Of a stretch of 41,988 nt of DNA, positions 25,054 to 31,765 are shown piece by piece; the stretch's first letter is position 1, and every line of letters begins with the position of its first letter. A program made the translations under genes and the position numbers. The stretch spans positions 1 through 41,988 of the forward strand of contig CAZPAV010000024.1 in NCBI GenBank assembly GCA_964584755.1, read 5' to 3'. The notes under the pieces are model-generated. The model was given only the letters and a program-made list of their open reading frames with translations. It did not search any database and was not told where the DNA came from. The DNA is from CAZPAV01 sp964584755 (GTDB lineage: Bacteria > Actinomycetota > Acidimicrobiia > Spongiisociales > UBA5794).

Positions 25054-26988
25054 GTGAGCGACGCGACCCCTTTCGACGATGCCGCCCGGCACGAGGTGGC
25101 GCGACCGCGAGGGGTGCGGTACGCCTACCTGCGCAAGGACGGCACCGTCGACATCGTCGTCGGCAGCTTCGTCGCCGGTGTCGGCGCCTACGCCTACCAG
25201 TTCCTCGGGGGCCATGCGCTGGGCGCGGAGGCGTTCGCCCCGATCGGGGCGCTCCTCACCGCCCACTTCCTCACGTTCGTCGTCATCCTCCTCCCCATCG
25301 AGCAGCTCGTCATCCGGCGCATCACCCTCGGCGCAGGCGGGTGGGTGGTGCCGTTGCGGGCGGTCCTCCTCGCCGTGGCCACCGCGCTCGTCGCCGGGGG
25401 GATCGTCTGGGCGACCGCGGATGCGTACTTCGACGGGGACGTGGCGTTCGTCGGGTTCGTGCTCGCCACGGTCCTGCTGCACTTCGGCTTCGCGGTGGGT
25501 CGCGGCCACCTCGCCGGGAAGCGGAGGTTCCGGGCCTACGGTCTGGCGAGTGCCGGAGCCTCCCTGCTGCGTCTCGTCGTGGCCGTCGGGATCGTCGTCG
25601 CCGGCTCGACGGTGGCGGGTTTCGCCTGGGCGCACGTGCTCGGCCCGCTCGTCATCGTGGCGTTCCGGCCCTGGCGTCGGGCCGCCCGAGGCGTCGGGCC
25701 ACGACGGCGACTGCGCCGGCACGAGGTGGAGGCCATGGAGGACGGCGGGCTCCTGACGAGTCTCGTCCTCTCCGCGGCCGCCTCGCAGGTGCTGCTCCTC
25801 GCCGGTCCCCTCGTCGCCGGGGCGCTCGGTGCCTCCGACGTGGAGTTCTCGGTCGTCTACGCGACGCTCCTCCTCGCCCGCGCGCCCTTGACCCTGGGGT
25901 ACAACCTCATCGCCCGCATCCTCCCTCCCTTCACGGAGATGGCGGCGCGGGGCGAGCGGCGCGAGCTGCGGGCCTGGGCGCGGGGCATGGGACTCGCCGG
26001 GGTCGTGCTGGGGGGCGTGGGGGCGCTGCTCGGCGCCGGCCTCGGTCCTCCGCTCGTGGCGTTCGCTTTCGGCGGGGACTTTCGCCCCACCGCCCCGGTG
26101 GCGGCGCTCGCCGCCTTCGGGGTGGTCCTCGCCGCCTCCGGGCTCTTCGTGGGGCAGGTCCTCGTGGCCCGGGGGCGAGCGCTCCGTCTCGCGGCCTCCT
26201 CGCTCGTGGCCCTGGCGGCCGCCGGGGCGGGGCTCCTGCTCCCCCTGACGGACCCGGCGCTGCGGGTGATGGCGGCGTTCGTGCTCGGCGAGGGTGGGGC
26301 GCTCGCCGCGCTCGTGTGGGGTGCGCTCATGCGCGACGAGGCGGAGGGGGCCGTCTCCCACGGGTACCTCGTGGCGAAGCGGACGATCGACATCGCCGGG
26401 TCGCTGGTGGCCCTCATCCTCCTCGCGCCGGTCATCCTCCTCGCCGCGCTGGCGGTGCGCATCGACTCGCGAGGTCCGGCGTTCTTCCGTCAGGCGCGCA
26501 CCGGACGTGACGGCCGCGAGTTCTGGATGGTGAAGCTGCGGACGATGGTCGTGGACCACGACGAGGAGGTGTTCCAGGAGCATCTGGAGCGCCTGCGGCG
26601 CGGTGTCGACGGCAACGGCGACCAGGTGTACACGATCCGCATCGAGGACGACCCGCGGATCACGAGGGTGGGGGCCTTGCTGCGGCGCTGGTCGCTCGAC
26701 GAGCTTCCGAACTTCTGGAACGTCCTCAAGGGGAACATGTCCCTGGTGGGACCGCGGCCGCTCGTGCCGGACGAGGCCGCGCTCGTGGGCCTGTCGAATC
26801 CCCGGTTCCGGGTGCGTCCGGGCGTGACCGGGCTGGCGCAGGTGCGCGGGCGGGACACCCTGTCGCTGGAGGAGCGCACCGCCTTCGACGAGCAGTACGT
26901 GCGGGAGCGGTCCCTGTCCCTCGACCTGCGCATCCTCGCCGAGACGGTGGCGACGGTGTTCCGGCAACCCGGTGACGAGGACCGGTGA
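25054..26988 (+). CDS. Fusion of a MOP/Wzx-like flippase with a polyprenyl-phosphate sugar phosphotransferase
   Basis: A 644-residue membrane protein. Residues about 20-430 carry 12 or so hydrophobic segments in the style of polysaccharide flippases (GSFVAGVGAYAYQFLGG, APLTLGYNLIARILPPF). From about residue 440 the C-terminal 200 residues are a bacterial sugar transferase (PF02397): KRTIDIAGSLVALILLAPV anchor, FFRQARTGRDGREFWMVKLR, DDPRITRVGALLRRWSLDEL, NVLKGNMSLVGPRPLVPDE, RPGVTGLAQVRGR. The transferase starts a lipid-linked glycan by loading sugar-1-phosphate onto undecaprenyl phosphate, while flippases move the finished lipid-linked glycan. Both steps in one chain is unusual. I take GTG 25054 as the start because the flippase-like hydrophobic part begins only after it; GTGs upstream are possible. 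It is divergent from the LCP gene. Confidence 0.82.
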   Translation: MSDATPFDDAARHEVARPRGVRYAYLRKDGTVDIVVGSFVAGVGAYAYQFLGGHALGAEAFAPIGALLTAHFLTFVVILLPIEQLVIRRITLGAGGWVVPLRAVLLAVATALVAGGIVWATADAYFDGDVAFVGFVLATVLLHFGFAVGRGHLAGKRRFRAYGLASAGASLLRLVVAVGIVVAGSTVAGFAWAHVLGPLVIVAFRPWRRAARGVGPRRRLRRHEVEAMEDGGLLTSLVLSAAASQVLLLAGPLVAGALGASDVEFSVVYATLLLARAPLTLGYNLIARILPPFTEMAARGERRELRAWARGMGLAGVVLGGVGALLGAGLGPPLVAFAFGGDFRPTAPVAALAAFGVVLAASGLFVGQVLVARGRALRLAASSLVALAAAGAGLLLPLTDPALRVMAAFVLGEGGALAALVWGALMRDEAEGAVSHGYLVAKRTIDIAGSLVALILLAPVILLAALAVRIDSRGPAFFRQARTGRDGREFWMVKLRTMVVDHDEEVFQEHLERLRRGVDGNGDQVYTIRIEDDPRITRVGALLRRWSLDELPNFWNVLKGNMSLVGPRPLVPDEAALVGLSNPRFRVRPGVTGLAQVRGRDTLSLEERTAFDEQYVRERSLSLDLRILAETVATVFRQPGDEDR

Positions 26989-27023
26989 GGAATCTCCCGG
27001 ACGGGTCGGTGGTTGGAGGGGAC

Positions 27024-27425
27024 ATGACGATCCTCGAGCTTCTCGCCGACGGCGACCCGAACATCGCGGTGGTGGGGGCCACCGACGACCCGCACAAGTA
27101 CGGCTCGGTCATCTACCGCGACCTCAAGGCCAAGGGGTACGCGGTGTACCCGGTGAGCACGACGCGGGCGACCGTCGACGGGGACCGGGCCTACCGGGAT
27201 CTCGGCGATCTGCCGGTGGTGCCGGACATCGTCGACGTGGTCGTTCCCCCCGAGGAGGCGCTGGCGGTGGTGCGCCGCTGTGTGGAGTTGGGCCTCGATC
27301 ACGTGTGGCTCCAGCCGGGCGCCGAGAGCCCCGAGGTCCTCGCCTACCTGACCCGTCACGACGTCGACCACCTGGCGAACGCCTGCATCATGGTGCGGAG
27401 TCGCCTCGCCCGCCGACCACGCTGA
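27024..27425 (+). CDS. CoA-binding domain protein
   Basis: A 133-residue single-domain protein of the CoA_binding_2 (YccU-like) Rossmann family. Signs are IAVVGATDDPHKYGSVIYRD, the dinucleotide-type loop, then GYAVYPVSTT and a late GLDHVWLQPGAES followed by NACIMV. Family members bind coenzyme A in crystal structures, but the role is not known. It is cytosolic. The start ATG at 27024 has GGAGGGG just before it. It lies 35 bases after the flippase fusion on the same strand and may be co-transcribed with it. Confidence 0.87.
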   Translation: MTILELLADGDPNIAVVGATDDPHKYGSVIYRDLKAKGYAVYPVSTTRATVDGDRAYRDLGDLPVVPDIVDVVVPPEEALAVVRRCVELGLDHVWLQPGAESPEVLAYLTRHDVDHLANACIMVRSRLARRPR

Positions 27426-27455
27426 GCACACGGGTGGTCATCGCACCGTGGCCGC

Positions 27456-27461
27456 TATGCT
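27456..27461 (+). promoter_or_regulatory. -10 box for the gene at 27494
   Basis: TATGCT lies 32 bases before the ATG, with AGGGGGAA as Shine-Dalgarno in between. Confidence 0.45.
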
Positions 27462-27493
27462 GACCACGAGACGGGCGTCCAGGGGGAACGGAC

Positions 27494-28171
27494 ATGTCGG
27501 GAGAGGAACTGCGGGAGGCGCTGCTCGCCGTGCCGGGGGTGGCATCGGCGGAGGTGACCGAGCGGCCCGGCGGAGCCCCGTTGGTGCGGCTCTGGCTGGA
27601 CGGGACACGGGACGGGAAGGCCGTTCAGCGTGACGTCGACCACGTCATCGCCCTTCGCGGGTTTCGGCGTCGCGCCGCCTCGGCCGACGGTGACGGCGGA
27701 CGCGGCGACGCCACCCCCTCGACCGGGAACGGACGTCGTGCGGGTCTGGGGAAGGGTCTGGACACGCTGATCCCGGTCGCCCTCGAGGAGGCGACGCCGT
27801 CCCACCTCCAGGAGGTGGCCGACCGGCCGGTCACGGGACGGCTCGCCAAGCTCGCCGTCGAGGAGTCCCTCGGCGGTGTCGTGGTGCGGGCGATCGACGC
27901 CGCCGGTCGTGACGCCACCGCCGAGGTCGGCGAGGGTGAGGGGGATCCGGCGCTCCTCGCCGCGGTGACGAATGCCGTGGCCGGGTTGCACGGCTTCCCC
28001 TTCGCGCGGCTCCTCGCCGTCGACGAGCGTGCCCTCGCCGGGTGTGACGTCGTGACCGTCGTCGTCGGTCTGGGCGAGGACGAGACGGTCGCCGGGGCGG
28101 CGGTGGTCCGTGGCGGCCGGCCTTTCACCGTGGCCCAGGCCGTGGACGCTGCGCTCGACGCCGTGGGTTGA
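27494..28171 (+). CDS. Hypothetical protein with a ParB-like GLGKGLDTLIP motif
   Basis: A 225-residue protein in three parts. Residues 1-60 form a small alpha/beta domain (LREALLAVPGVASAEVTERP, then VRLWLDG). A charged linker follows at about 60-80. At about 82-94 comes RRAGLGKGLDTLIP, almost identical to the short motif that opens many ParB proteins (GLGRGL-x-ALIP). The remainder (about 115-225) is another alpha/beta domain reminiscent of LeuA-type regulatory domains (SLGGVVVRAIDAAGRDATAE, AVAGLHGFPFARL). None of the ParB nuclease/CTPase box or helix-turn-helix follows, so it is not a ParB. The motif suggests a shared partner, perhaps a ParA-like ATPase; this is speculation. No function is assigned. 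Confidence 0.75.
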   Translation: MSGEELREALLAVPGVASAEVTERPGGAPLVRLWLDGTRDGKAVQRDVDHVIALRGFRRRAASADGDGGRGDATPSTGNGRRAGLGKGLDTLIPVALEEATPSHLQEVADRPVTGRLAKLAVEESLGGVVVRAIDAAGRDATAEVGEGEGDPALLAAVTNAVAGLHGFPFARLLAVDERALAGCDVVTVVVGLGEDETVAGAAVVRGGRPFTVAQAVDAALDAVG

Positions 28172-28206
28172 CCCCGCGTGGGTCCCTTCTCGGGCGGGGC
28201 CCGCCG

Positions 28207-28722
28207 GTGCCGTCGCTGACGATCCGCGCCGCCTCCGGCGACGACCTGGGTGCGATCGGAGCGATCCATGCCCACTACGCGCGGGAGACGGCCGTCGTCT
28301 TCGACGAGGAGCCGTACGACGCGACGGAGCGTTCGGCGTGGTTCGGCCGGTTCGCTCCCACCGGACCGCACCGGCTGCTCGTGGCCGTGGCGGGAGGCGA
28401 GGTCGTCGGGTACGCCCACAGCCTGCCGTGGCGACCGAAGGCGGCGTACCGTCCGTCGGTGGAGACGACGGTCCTCCTCCGCCCCGGGGCGGAGGGCCGG
28501 GGGATCGGCACGCGCCTCTACGGCCGGCTCCTCGCGGAGTTGGCGACGGCCGGGGTGCACCGGGCGTACGCCGTCGTGGTCCTCCCCAATCCGGCGTCGG
28601 TGGCCCTGCACCTCGCCTGCGGGTTTCGGCGTCTCGGAGTCCTCACCGAGGTGGGCTGGAAGCTGGGCCGGTGGTGGGACACGGCGCTGTTCGAGCGGGC
28701 GTTCCCGCCCGATGGGGGGTGA
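28207..28722 (+). CDS. GNAT acetyltransferase, phosphinothricin/methionine-sulfoximine acetyltransferase-like
   Basis: A 171-residue GNAT fold protein. The N-terminus (TIRAASGDDLGAIGAIHAHY) and the middle (FDEEPYDATERSAWF, AYRPSVETTVLLRPGAEGRG) follow the Pat/Bar family pattern. The acetyl-CoA pyrophosphate loop is PGAEGRGIGTRLY, and LPNPASVALHLACGF is the conserved late Asn/Gly block. Members acetylate phosphinothricin, methionine sulfoximine or related amino acids, but many are generalists. The start is uncertain: a TTG overlaps the previous stop at 28168, while the GTG at 28207 gives the expected N-terminus and is used here. It probably shares the transcript of the preceding gene. Confidence 0.85.
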   Translation: MPSLTIRAASGDDLGAIGAIHAHYARETAVVFDEEPYDATERSAWFGRFAPTGPHRLLVAVAGGEVVGYAHSLPWRPKAAYRPSVETTVLLRPGAEGRGIGTRLYGRLLAELATAGVHRAYAVVVLPNPASVALHLACGFRRLGVLTEVGWKLGRWWDTALFERAFPPDGG

Positions 28723-28736
28723 CGGGGGTCGCCGGC

Positions 28737-29144
28737 TCAGCGGTTCCTCGCCTCCGAGGGGCGGATGGTGGGTCGGGAGAGGACGTACCAGATGATCCCG
28801 ATCCCCATGAGGACGAGGGAGAGCCGCAGGATGGGGGAGTCGGAGACGAGGAGGAGGGAGATGGTGAAGCTCACGGTGATGCCGACGGCGGCCATGACCT
28901 TGGAGCGCACGGTGAACCCCCGACCGGTGCGCCACTCCCGTACGATGCCTCCGAAGAGACGGTTGGTGGCGAGCCAGCGGTCGAAGCGCTCCGAGGAACG
29001 CGAGAAGAGGAACGCGGCGAGGAGGACGAAGTCGACCGTGGGGAGGAGCGGCAGGATCACCCCGACGAGCGCCATGCCGAGCGAAGCGAATCCTCCGGCG
29101 AGGAGGAGCCATCGCAGCACCGGGTGGCGCACCCGCGTCGTCAC
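28737..29144 (-). CDS. DUF454 (YbaN-like) inner-membrane protein
   Basis: A 135-residue membrane protein of the YbaN family. It shows the diagnostic LPLLPTVDFVLLAAFLFSRS (usually PLLPTTPFLLLAAF.. in the family) in the first half. A conserved cytosolic loop RFDRWLATNRLFGGIVREWR follows, with two further hydrophobic helices at the C-terminus. Its function is unknown. The start is GTG at 29144, six bases after a TACGCT -10 box, a leaderless arrangement. It is divergent from the following gene and convergent with the acetyltransferase. Confidence 0.88.
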   Translation of the reverse strand: MTTRVRHPVLRWLLLAGGFASLGMALVGVILPLLPTVDFVLLAAFLFSRSSERFDRWLATNRLFGGIVREWRTGRGFTVRSKVMAAVGITVSFTISLLLVSDSPILRLSLVLMGIGIIWYVLSRPTIRPSEARNR

Positions 29145-29150
29145 CGGGCC

Positions 29151-29156
29151 AGCGTA
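29151..29156 (-). promoter_or_regulatory. -10 box for the DUF454 gene (leaderless)
   Basis: The minus strand reads TACGCT, six bases before the GTG start at 29144. Confidence 0.5.
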
Positions 29157-29198
29157 TGGACGGGTCGGTCCGACGGCACGTCGGAAGCGGGTGGGGCG

Positions 29199-29978
29199 GT
29201 GACCGCATGGTGGCGGCTCGGGAGACCGCAGACCCTCCGGGTGGCGGGTGAGCCGTCGAGCGCGACCGGGGCGTCATCCTTCCACCTGTGGTGGGACGTC
29301 CCCTACGGGCGGCGCCTCGTGGCCGTCTCGGCGGTGTTCGAGCTGCTCGAGCCTCCGCAGGTGGACCGGTTGTACTTCTGGGCCGTCCAGGTCTCCTTCG
29401 TGAAGCCGTCCGGTGGAGGCGCCCACCTCGGGCTGCAGCATCATCCCGGATTCCCCGGTCGGCGCGCCGTCAACTGGGGCGGGTACGATCCCGAGGGGGG
29501 TCTCCTCACCGGAGCGCCCTCTCCGCTGGTGAGCACCCCGGGGGATGCGAACACCCGGGATCTCCTCTGGGTCGATGGGCGCCGCTACCGGCTCGGCGTG
29601 TCCCGTTCGCCGGACCCGGCCCCGGAGGGCCTGTTCGCCTGGCGGGGCACCGTGGTGGACCTCGAGACCGGCGAGGAGACGATCGTGCGCGATCTGTGGA
29701 GTCTCGGCGAGTACCTCCGGGGGCCGGTGGTGTGGACCGAGGCGTTCGCCCGCTGTGACGATCCGCCCGTGGCGGTGCAGTGGAGCGACCTGCGCGTCGT
29801 CGACGAGGAGGAACGGGAGCTCCCGGTGCGCATCGTCACCGTCGACTACCAGCGACACCAGGCGGGCGGGTGTGACAACACGAACGTCGTGGTGTCCGGG
29901 GCCGGGTGGGTACAGCGGACGAACACGGTCCGGACGGCGCCCGCCGGGAGGCGGTTGACCCTGCCCGGGCCCGGATGA
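29199..29978 (+). CDS. Hypothetical protein, possibly DUF3472-like beta-sandwich
   Basis: A 259-residue protein rich in Trp, Tyr and Gly and without hydrophobic helices. SFVKPSGGGAHLGLQHHPGF followed by RRAVNWGGYDPEGG resembles the pattern in DUF3472 proteins, where a 'G-IQ..' strand is followed by 'FS-WD'. If so, it is a jelly-roll carbohydrate-binding-like domain; this is a weak call. I see no signal peptide with the GTG at 29199 chosen as start, a choice based on frame and divergence from the DUF454 promoter. The C-terminal part contains VRIVTVDYQRHQAGGCDNTN. It lies just upstream of tRNA-Val. Confidence 0.65.
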   Translation: MTAWWRLGRPQTLRVAGEPSSATGASSFHLWWDVPYGRRLVAVSAVFELLEPPQVDRLYFWAVQVSFVKPSGGGAHLGLQHHPGFPGRRAVNWGGYDPEGGLLTGAPSPLVSTPGDANTRDLLWVDGRRYRLGVSRSPDPAPEGLFAWRGTVVDLETGEETIVRDLWSLGEYLRGPVVWTEAFARCDDPPVAVQWSDLRVVDEEERELPVRIVTVDYQRHQAGGCDNTNVVVSGAGWVQRTNTVRTAPAGRRLTLPGPG

Positions 29979-29993
29979 GGCAGCGCGGTCCGG

Positions 29994-29999
29994 TACCAT
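29994..29999 (+). promoter_or_regulatory. -10 box for tRNA-Val
   Basis: TACCAT ends 12 bases before the first base of the tRNA, a normal distance for a short-leader tRNA promoter. It overlaps no gene. Confidence 0.5.
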
Positions 30000-30011
30000 C
30001 GCGTCCGCATC

Positions 30012-30085
30012 GGGCGTTTAGCTCAGTTGGCGAGAGCGCTTCCCTTACAAGGAAGAGGTCGGCGGTTCGAGTCCGTCAACGCCCA
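30012..30085 (+). tRNA. tRNA-Val (anticodon UAC)
   Basis: A complete cloverleaf. The acceptor GGGCGTT pairs with AACGCCC, and the D arm GCTC pairs with GAGC. The anticodon stem CTTCC/GGAAG holds the loop CTTACAA (anticodon TAC). The T arm GGCGG/CCGTC holds the loop TTCGAGT, and the discriminator is A at 30085. CCA is not encoded. It reads GUA/GUG valine codons. It is the last core-like gene before the accessory region, and a partial copy of its 3' half occurs at 36073. Confidence 0.97.
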
Positions 30086-30147
30086 CTCTGCCACTCGTTG
30101 GAGTGTCCGGGTTGTGAGGGTCGCCGTGGCGGCGGCTGCCGTGGTGG

Positions 30148-31500
30148 TCAGGGTGGGGGCCGGCTTTGCCCGTCGGGGTGGACGGTGGTGGTTTGCCCGA
30201 GGGGGCTGGTCCAGTGGATGCGGCCGTCGGGGTCGATGATGTAGTGCCAGCCTCGGTGGTGGAGGCGGTGGTGGTGCCGGCAGAGCGGGCCGAGGTTGGC
30301 GCATCGGGTGCGGCCTCCGTGGGCCCAGGGGACGGTGTGGTCGAGGTCGCAGTCGATGGCGGGCATCCGGCAGCCGGGGAAGCAGCAGGTGCGGCGTCTG
30401 GTGGTGAGGTGGCGGCGCTGCCGGGTGGTGGGGCGCCTGCGGGTGGTGCCGTCGGCGAGCACGGCGCCGGTGTCGGGGTGGGTGACCGCCCATGTCCAGG
30501 TGTCGTCCGTGTGGTTGAGGGTGATCTGCCGGGCGACGTCGGCGACGATCGGCCCGAAGCCGTCGAGTTCGCCGCAGGTGTCGACCATCCCGGCGAGGGT
30601 GGGGAGATCCACGGTGATGTGGATCCCCCCACGGGTGCGGTCGGCCGGCGTGGGGAGGGTGCCGCACAGGAGGTCGAGGTACACGTCGGCGCGGAGCTGA
30701 TCGAGGCTGCGGGTCTCCCCGTCTCTGCGCAGGCGGCGGGCAAGGGCTTCGATCCGGTCTCGGGCTTCGGCGGCCCGCCCGGGGGGCAGGTCGAACCCGC
30801 CCAGGTGGGCGGTGCCCTCCTCCGTCCCGCGCAGGACGACCCGACGCCGGGTGAGGGCCTGCCGGTACCGGTCGGCGGCGGCGTCAGAGTCGACTTGCAT
30901 GCACAGCCGCCGCAGCCGGGCGCGGAGCTGACCAGTGGTCCACCCGGCAGCCTTGTCGACGATCTGGTGGGTGACCTGGCGAGCTTCAGCGATGGGGAGA
31001 TGGTCGGTGTCGCGCAGGATCACCCCGGCCCGGCGCCGGTCCAAGGTCCCGGAAGCCAACGCATCCAACACCTGGGGGAGGCGCCGTCGCAGCCCCAGGG
31101 CGGTGTGGAGGTCCCGGTCGGCGGCTCGGCGGGTGAGATGCAAGGCCACGGCGATCTCCGCGGCGGCGTCCTCGGCCGCATGGGCGTCCTTCATGATGTC
31201 GTCGTCGAGGTGGTCGGCGGCGGCGTCGTGGACGGCGACCATCGCCTCGAGAAGTCGGGCCTGATGGTGGGCCACCATCCTCGCTTGGGCTTGGAGGAAC
31301 CGGGTCCGGTCCAACTCCGACAGTGTCGCCGGGTTCACCCCGGCGAGCAGGATCCCCAGGAACGGACCCGGAGGCATCGTCTCCAGCACGTCCAGTACCT
31401 CCGGAGACGTTTCGGAACCGAGACCGTCGTCGAACCGCCGGGCGAACGCCACGGGCGCCCCAACTCGGACCTTCGTTGCCTCCGATCCCGACTTCATCAT
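30148..31500 (-). CDS. DUF222 / 13E12-repeat family HNH endonuclease
   Basis: A 450-residue protein with the helical DUF222 region (about 30-330, typical of actinobacterial 13E12 repeat proteins) followed by an HNH nuclease. From residue 372 it reads CCFPGCRMPAIDCDLDHTVP, then CANLGPLCRHHHRLHH, giving paired zinc cysteines and the DH...N...H catalytic core. Such genes occur in many copies in actinobacteria and often sit in mobile or variable regions; their biological role is unsettled. The start is the ATG at 31500 (MMKSG), six bases after a TACCGT -10 box; the frame continues upstream without similarity. It is convergent with tRNA-Val, 62 bases away. Confidence 0.9.
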   Translation of the reverse strand: MMKSGSEATKVRVGAPVAFARRFDDGLGSETSPEVLDVLETMPPGPFLGILLAGVNPATLSELDRTRFLQAQARMVAHHQARLLEAMVAVHDAAADHLDDDIMKDAHAAEDAAAEIAVALHLTRRAADRDLHTALGLRRRLPQVLDALASGTLDRRRAGVILRDTDHLPIAEARQVTHQIVDKAAGWTTGQLRARLRRLCMQVDSDAAADRYRQALTRRRVVLRGTEEGTAHLGGFDLPPGRAAEARDRIEALARRLRRDGETRSLDQLRADVYLDLLCGTLPTPADRTRGGIHITVDLPTLAGMVDTCGELDGFGPIVADVARQITLNHTDDTWTWAVTHPDTGAVLADGTTRRRPTTRQRRHLTTRRRTCCFPGCRMPAIDCDLDHTVPWAHGGRTRCANLGPLCRHHHRLHHRGWHYIIDPDGRIHWTSPLGQTTTVHPDGQSRPPP

Positions 31501-31506
31501 GACGCG

Positions 31507-31512
31507 ACGGTA
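31507..31512 (-). promoter_or_regulatory. -10 box for the DUF222-HNH gene (leaderless)
   Basis: The minus strand reads TACCGT, six bases before the ATG at 31500. The core of this intergenic stretch otherwise holds only the possible recombinase remnant described separately. Confidence 0.4.
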
Positions 31513-31569
31513 TCCGAGGGGTGTGACAGATCTCCGCGCCGTCCGGGATCTGTCGAGGGCCCGCGCGTG

Positions 31570-31740
31570 AATCGGTCCTCGGCGACTCGCCCTGGGCGAC
31601 GAGCATCGCCACACGGGTGTCGCGCAGGTCGTGAGGCGCGGAGCCACCGGGCTCTCCGTCGGGGCGTGCGCCGAGGCGCTGCGTGCGCTCACGGACATGC
31701 ACCTCCTGGATGCCTTCCGGGTGGTCGGCTGGCCTTATCC
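31570..31740 (-). pseudogene. Possible remnant of a tyrosine recombinase (integrase) C-terminal end
   Basis: Between the HNH gene and the PAP2 gene a minus-strand frame reads APHDLRDTRVAMLVAQGESP, with HDLRDT at 31633-31616. Tyrosine recombinases carry HxLR-H/D-T-x-A-x-L at the second catalytic Arg, usually PHDLRHTAAS..., followed by a G-x-S/H-P stretch. No start, no upstream Arg box and no downstream Tyr can be seen, so at most 40-60 codons survive. The frame is open for longer on both sides, which is common by chance at this G+C. The position fits a decayed integration module, but the call rests on about 20 residues. Confidence 0.3.
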
Positions 31741-31765
31741 CTCGGTGGTTGTTAGACAGCTCGCC

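Noticed and set aside
27494..28171. ParB chromosome partition protein
   Set aside because: Only the short GLGKGLDTLIP motif is present; no CTPase/nuclease box or helix-turn-helix.
30023..30743. Minus-strand frames ending in TDSNRRPLPCKGSALAN or VDGLEPPTSSL
   Set aside because: These endings are the well-known spurious peptides read antisense through tRNA genes; they overlap tRNA-Val and the HNH gene.
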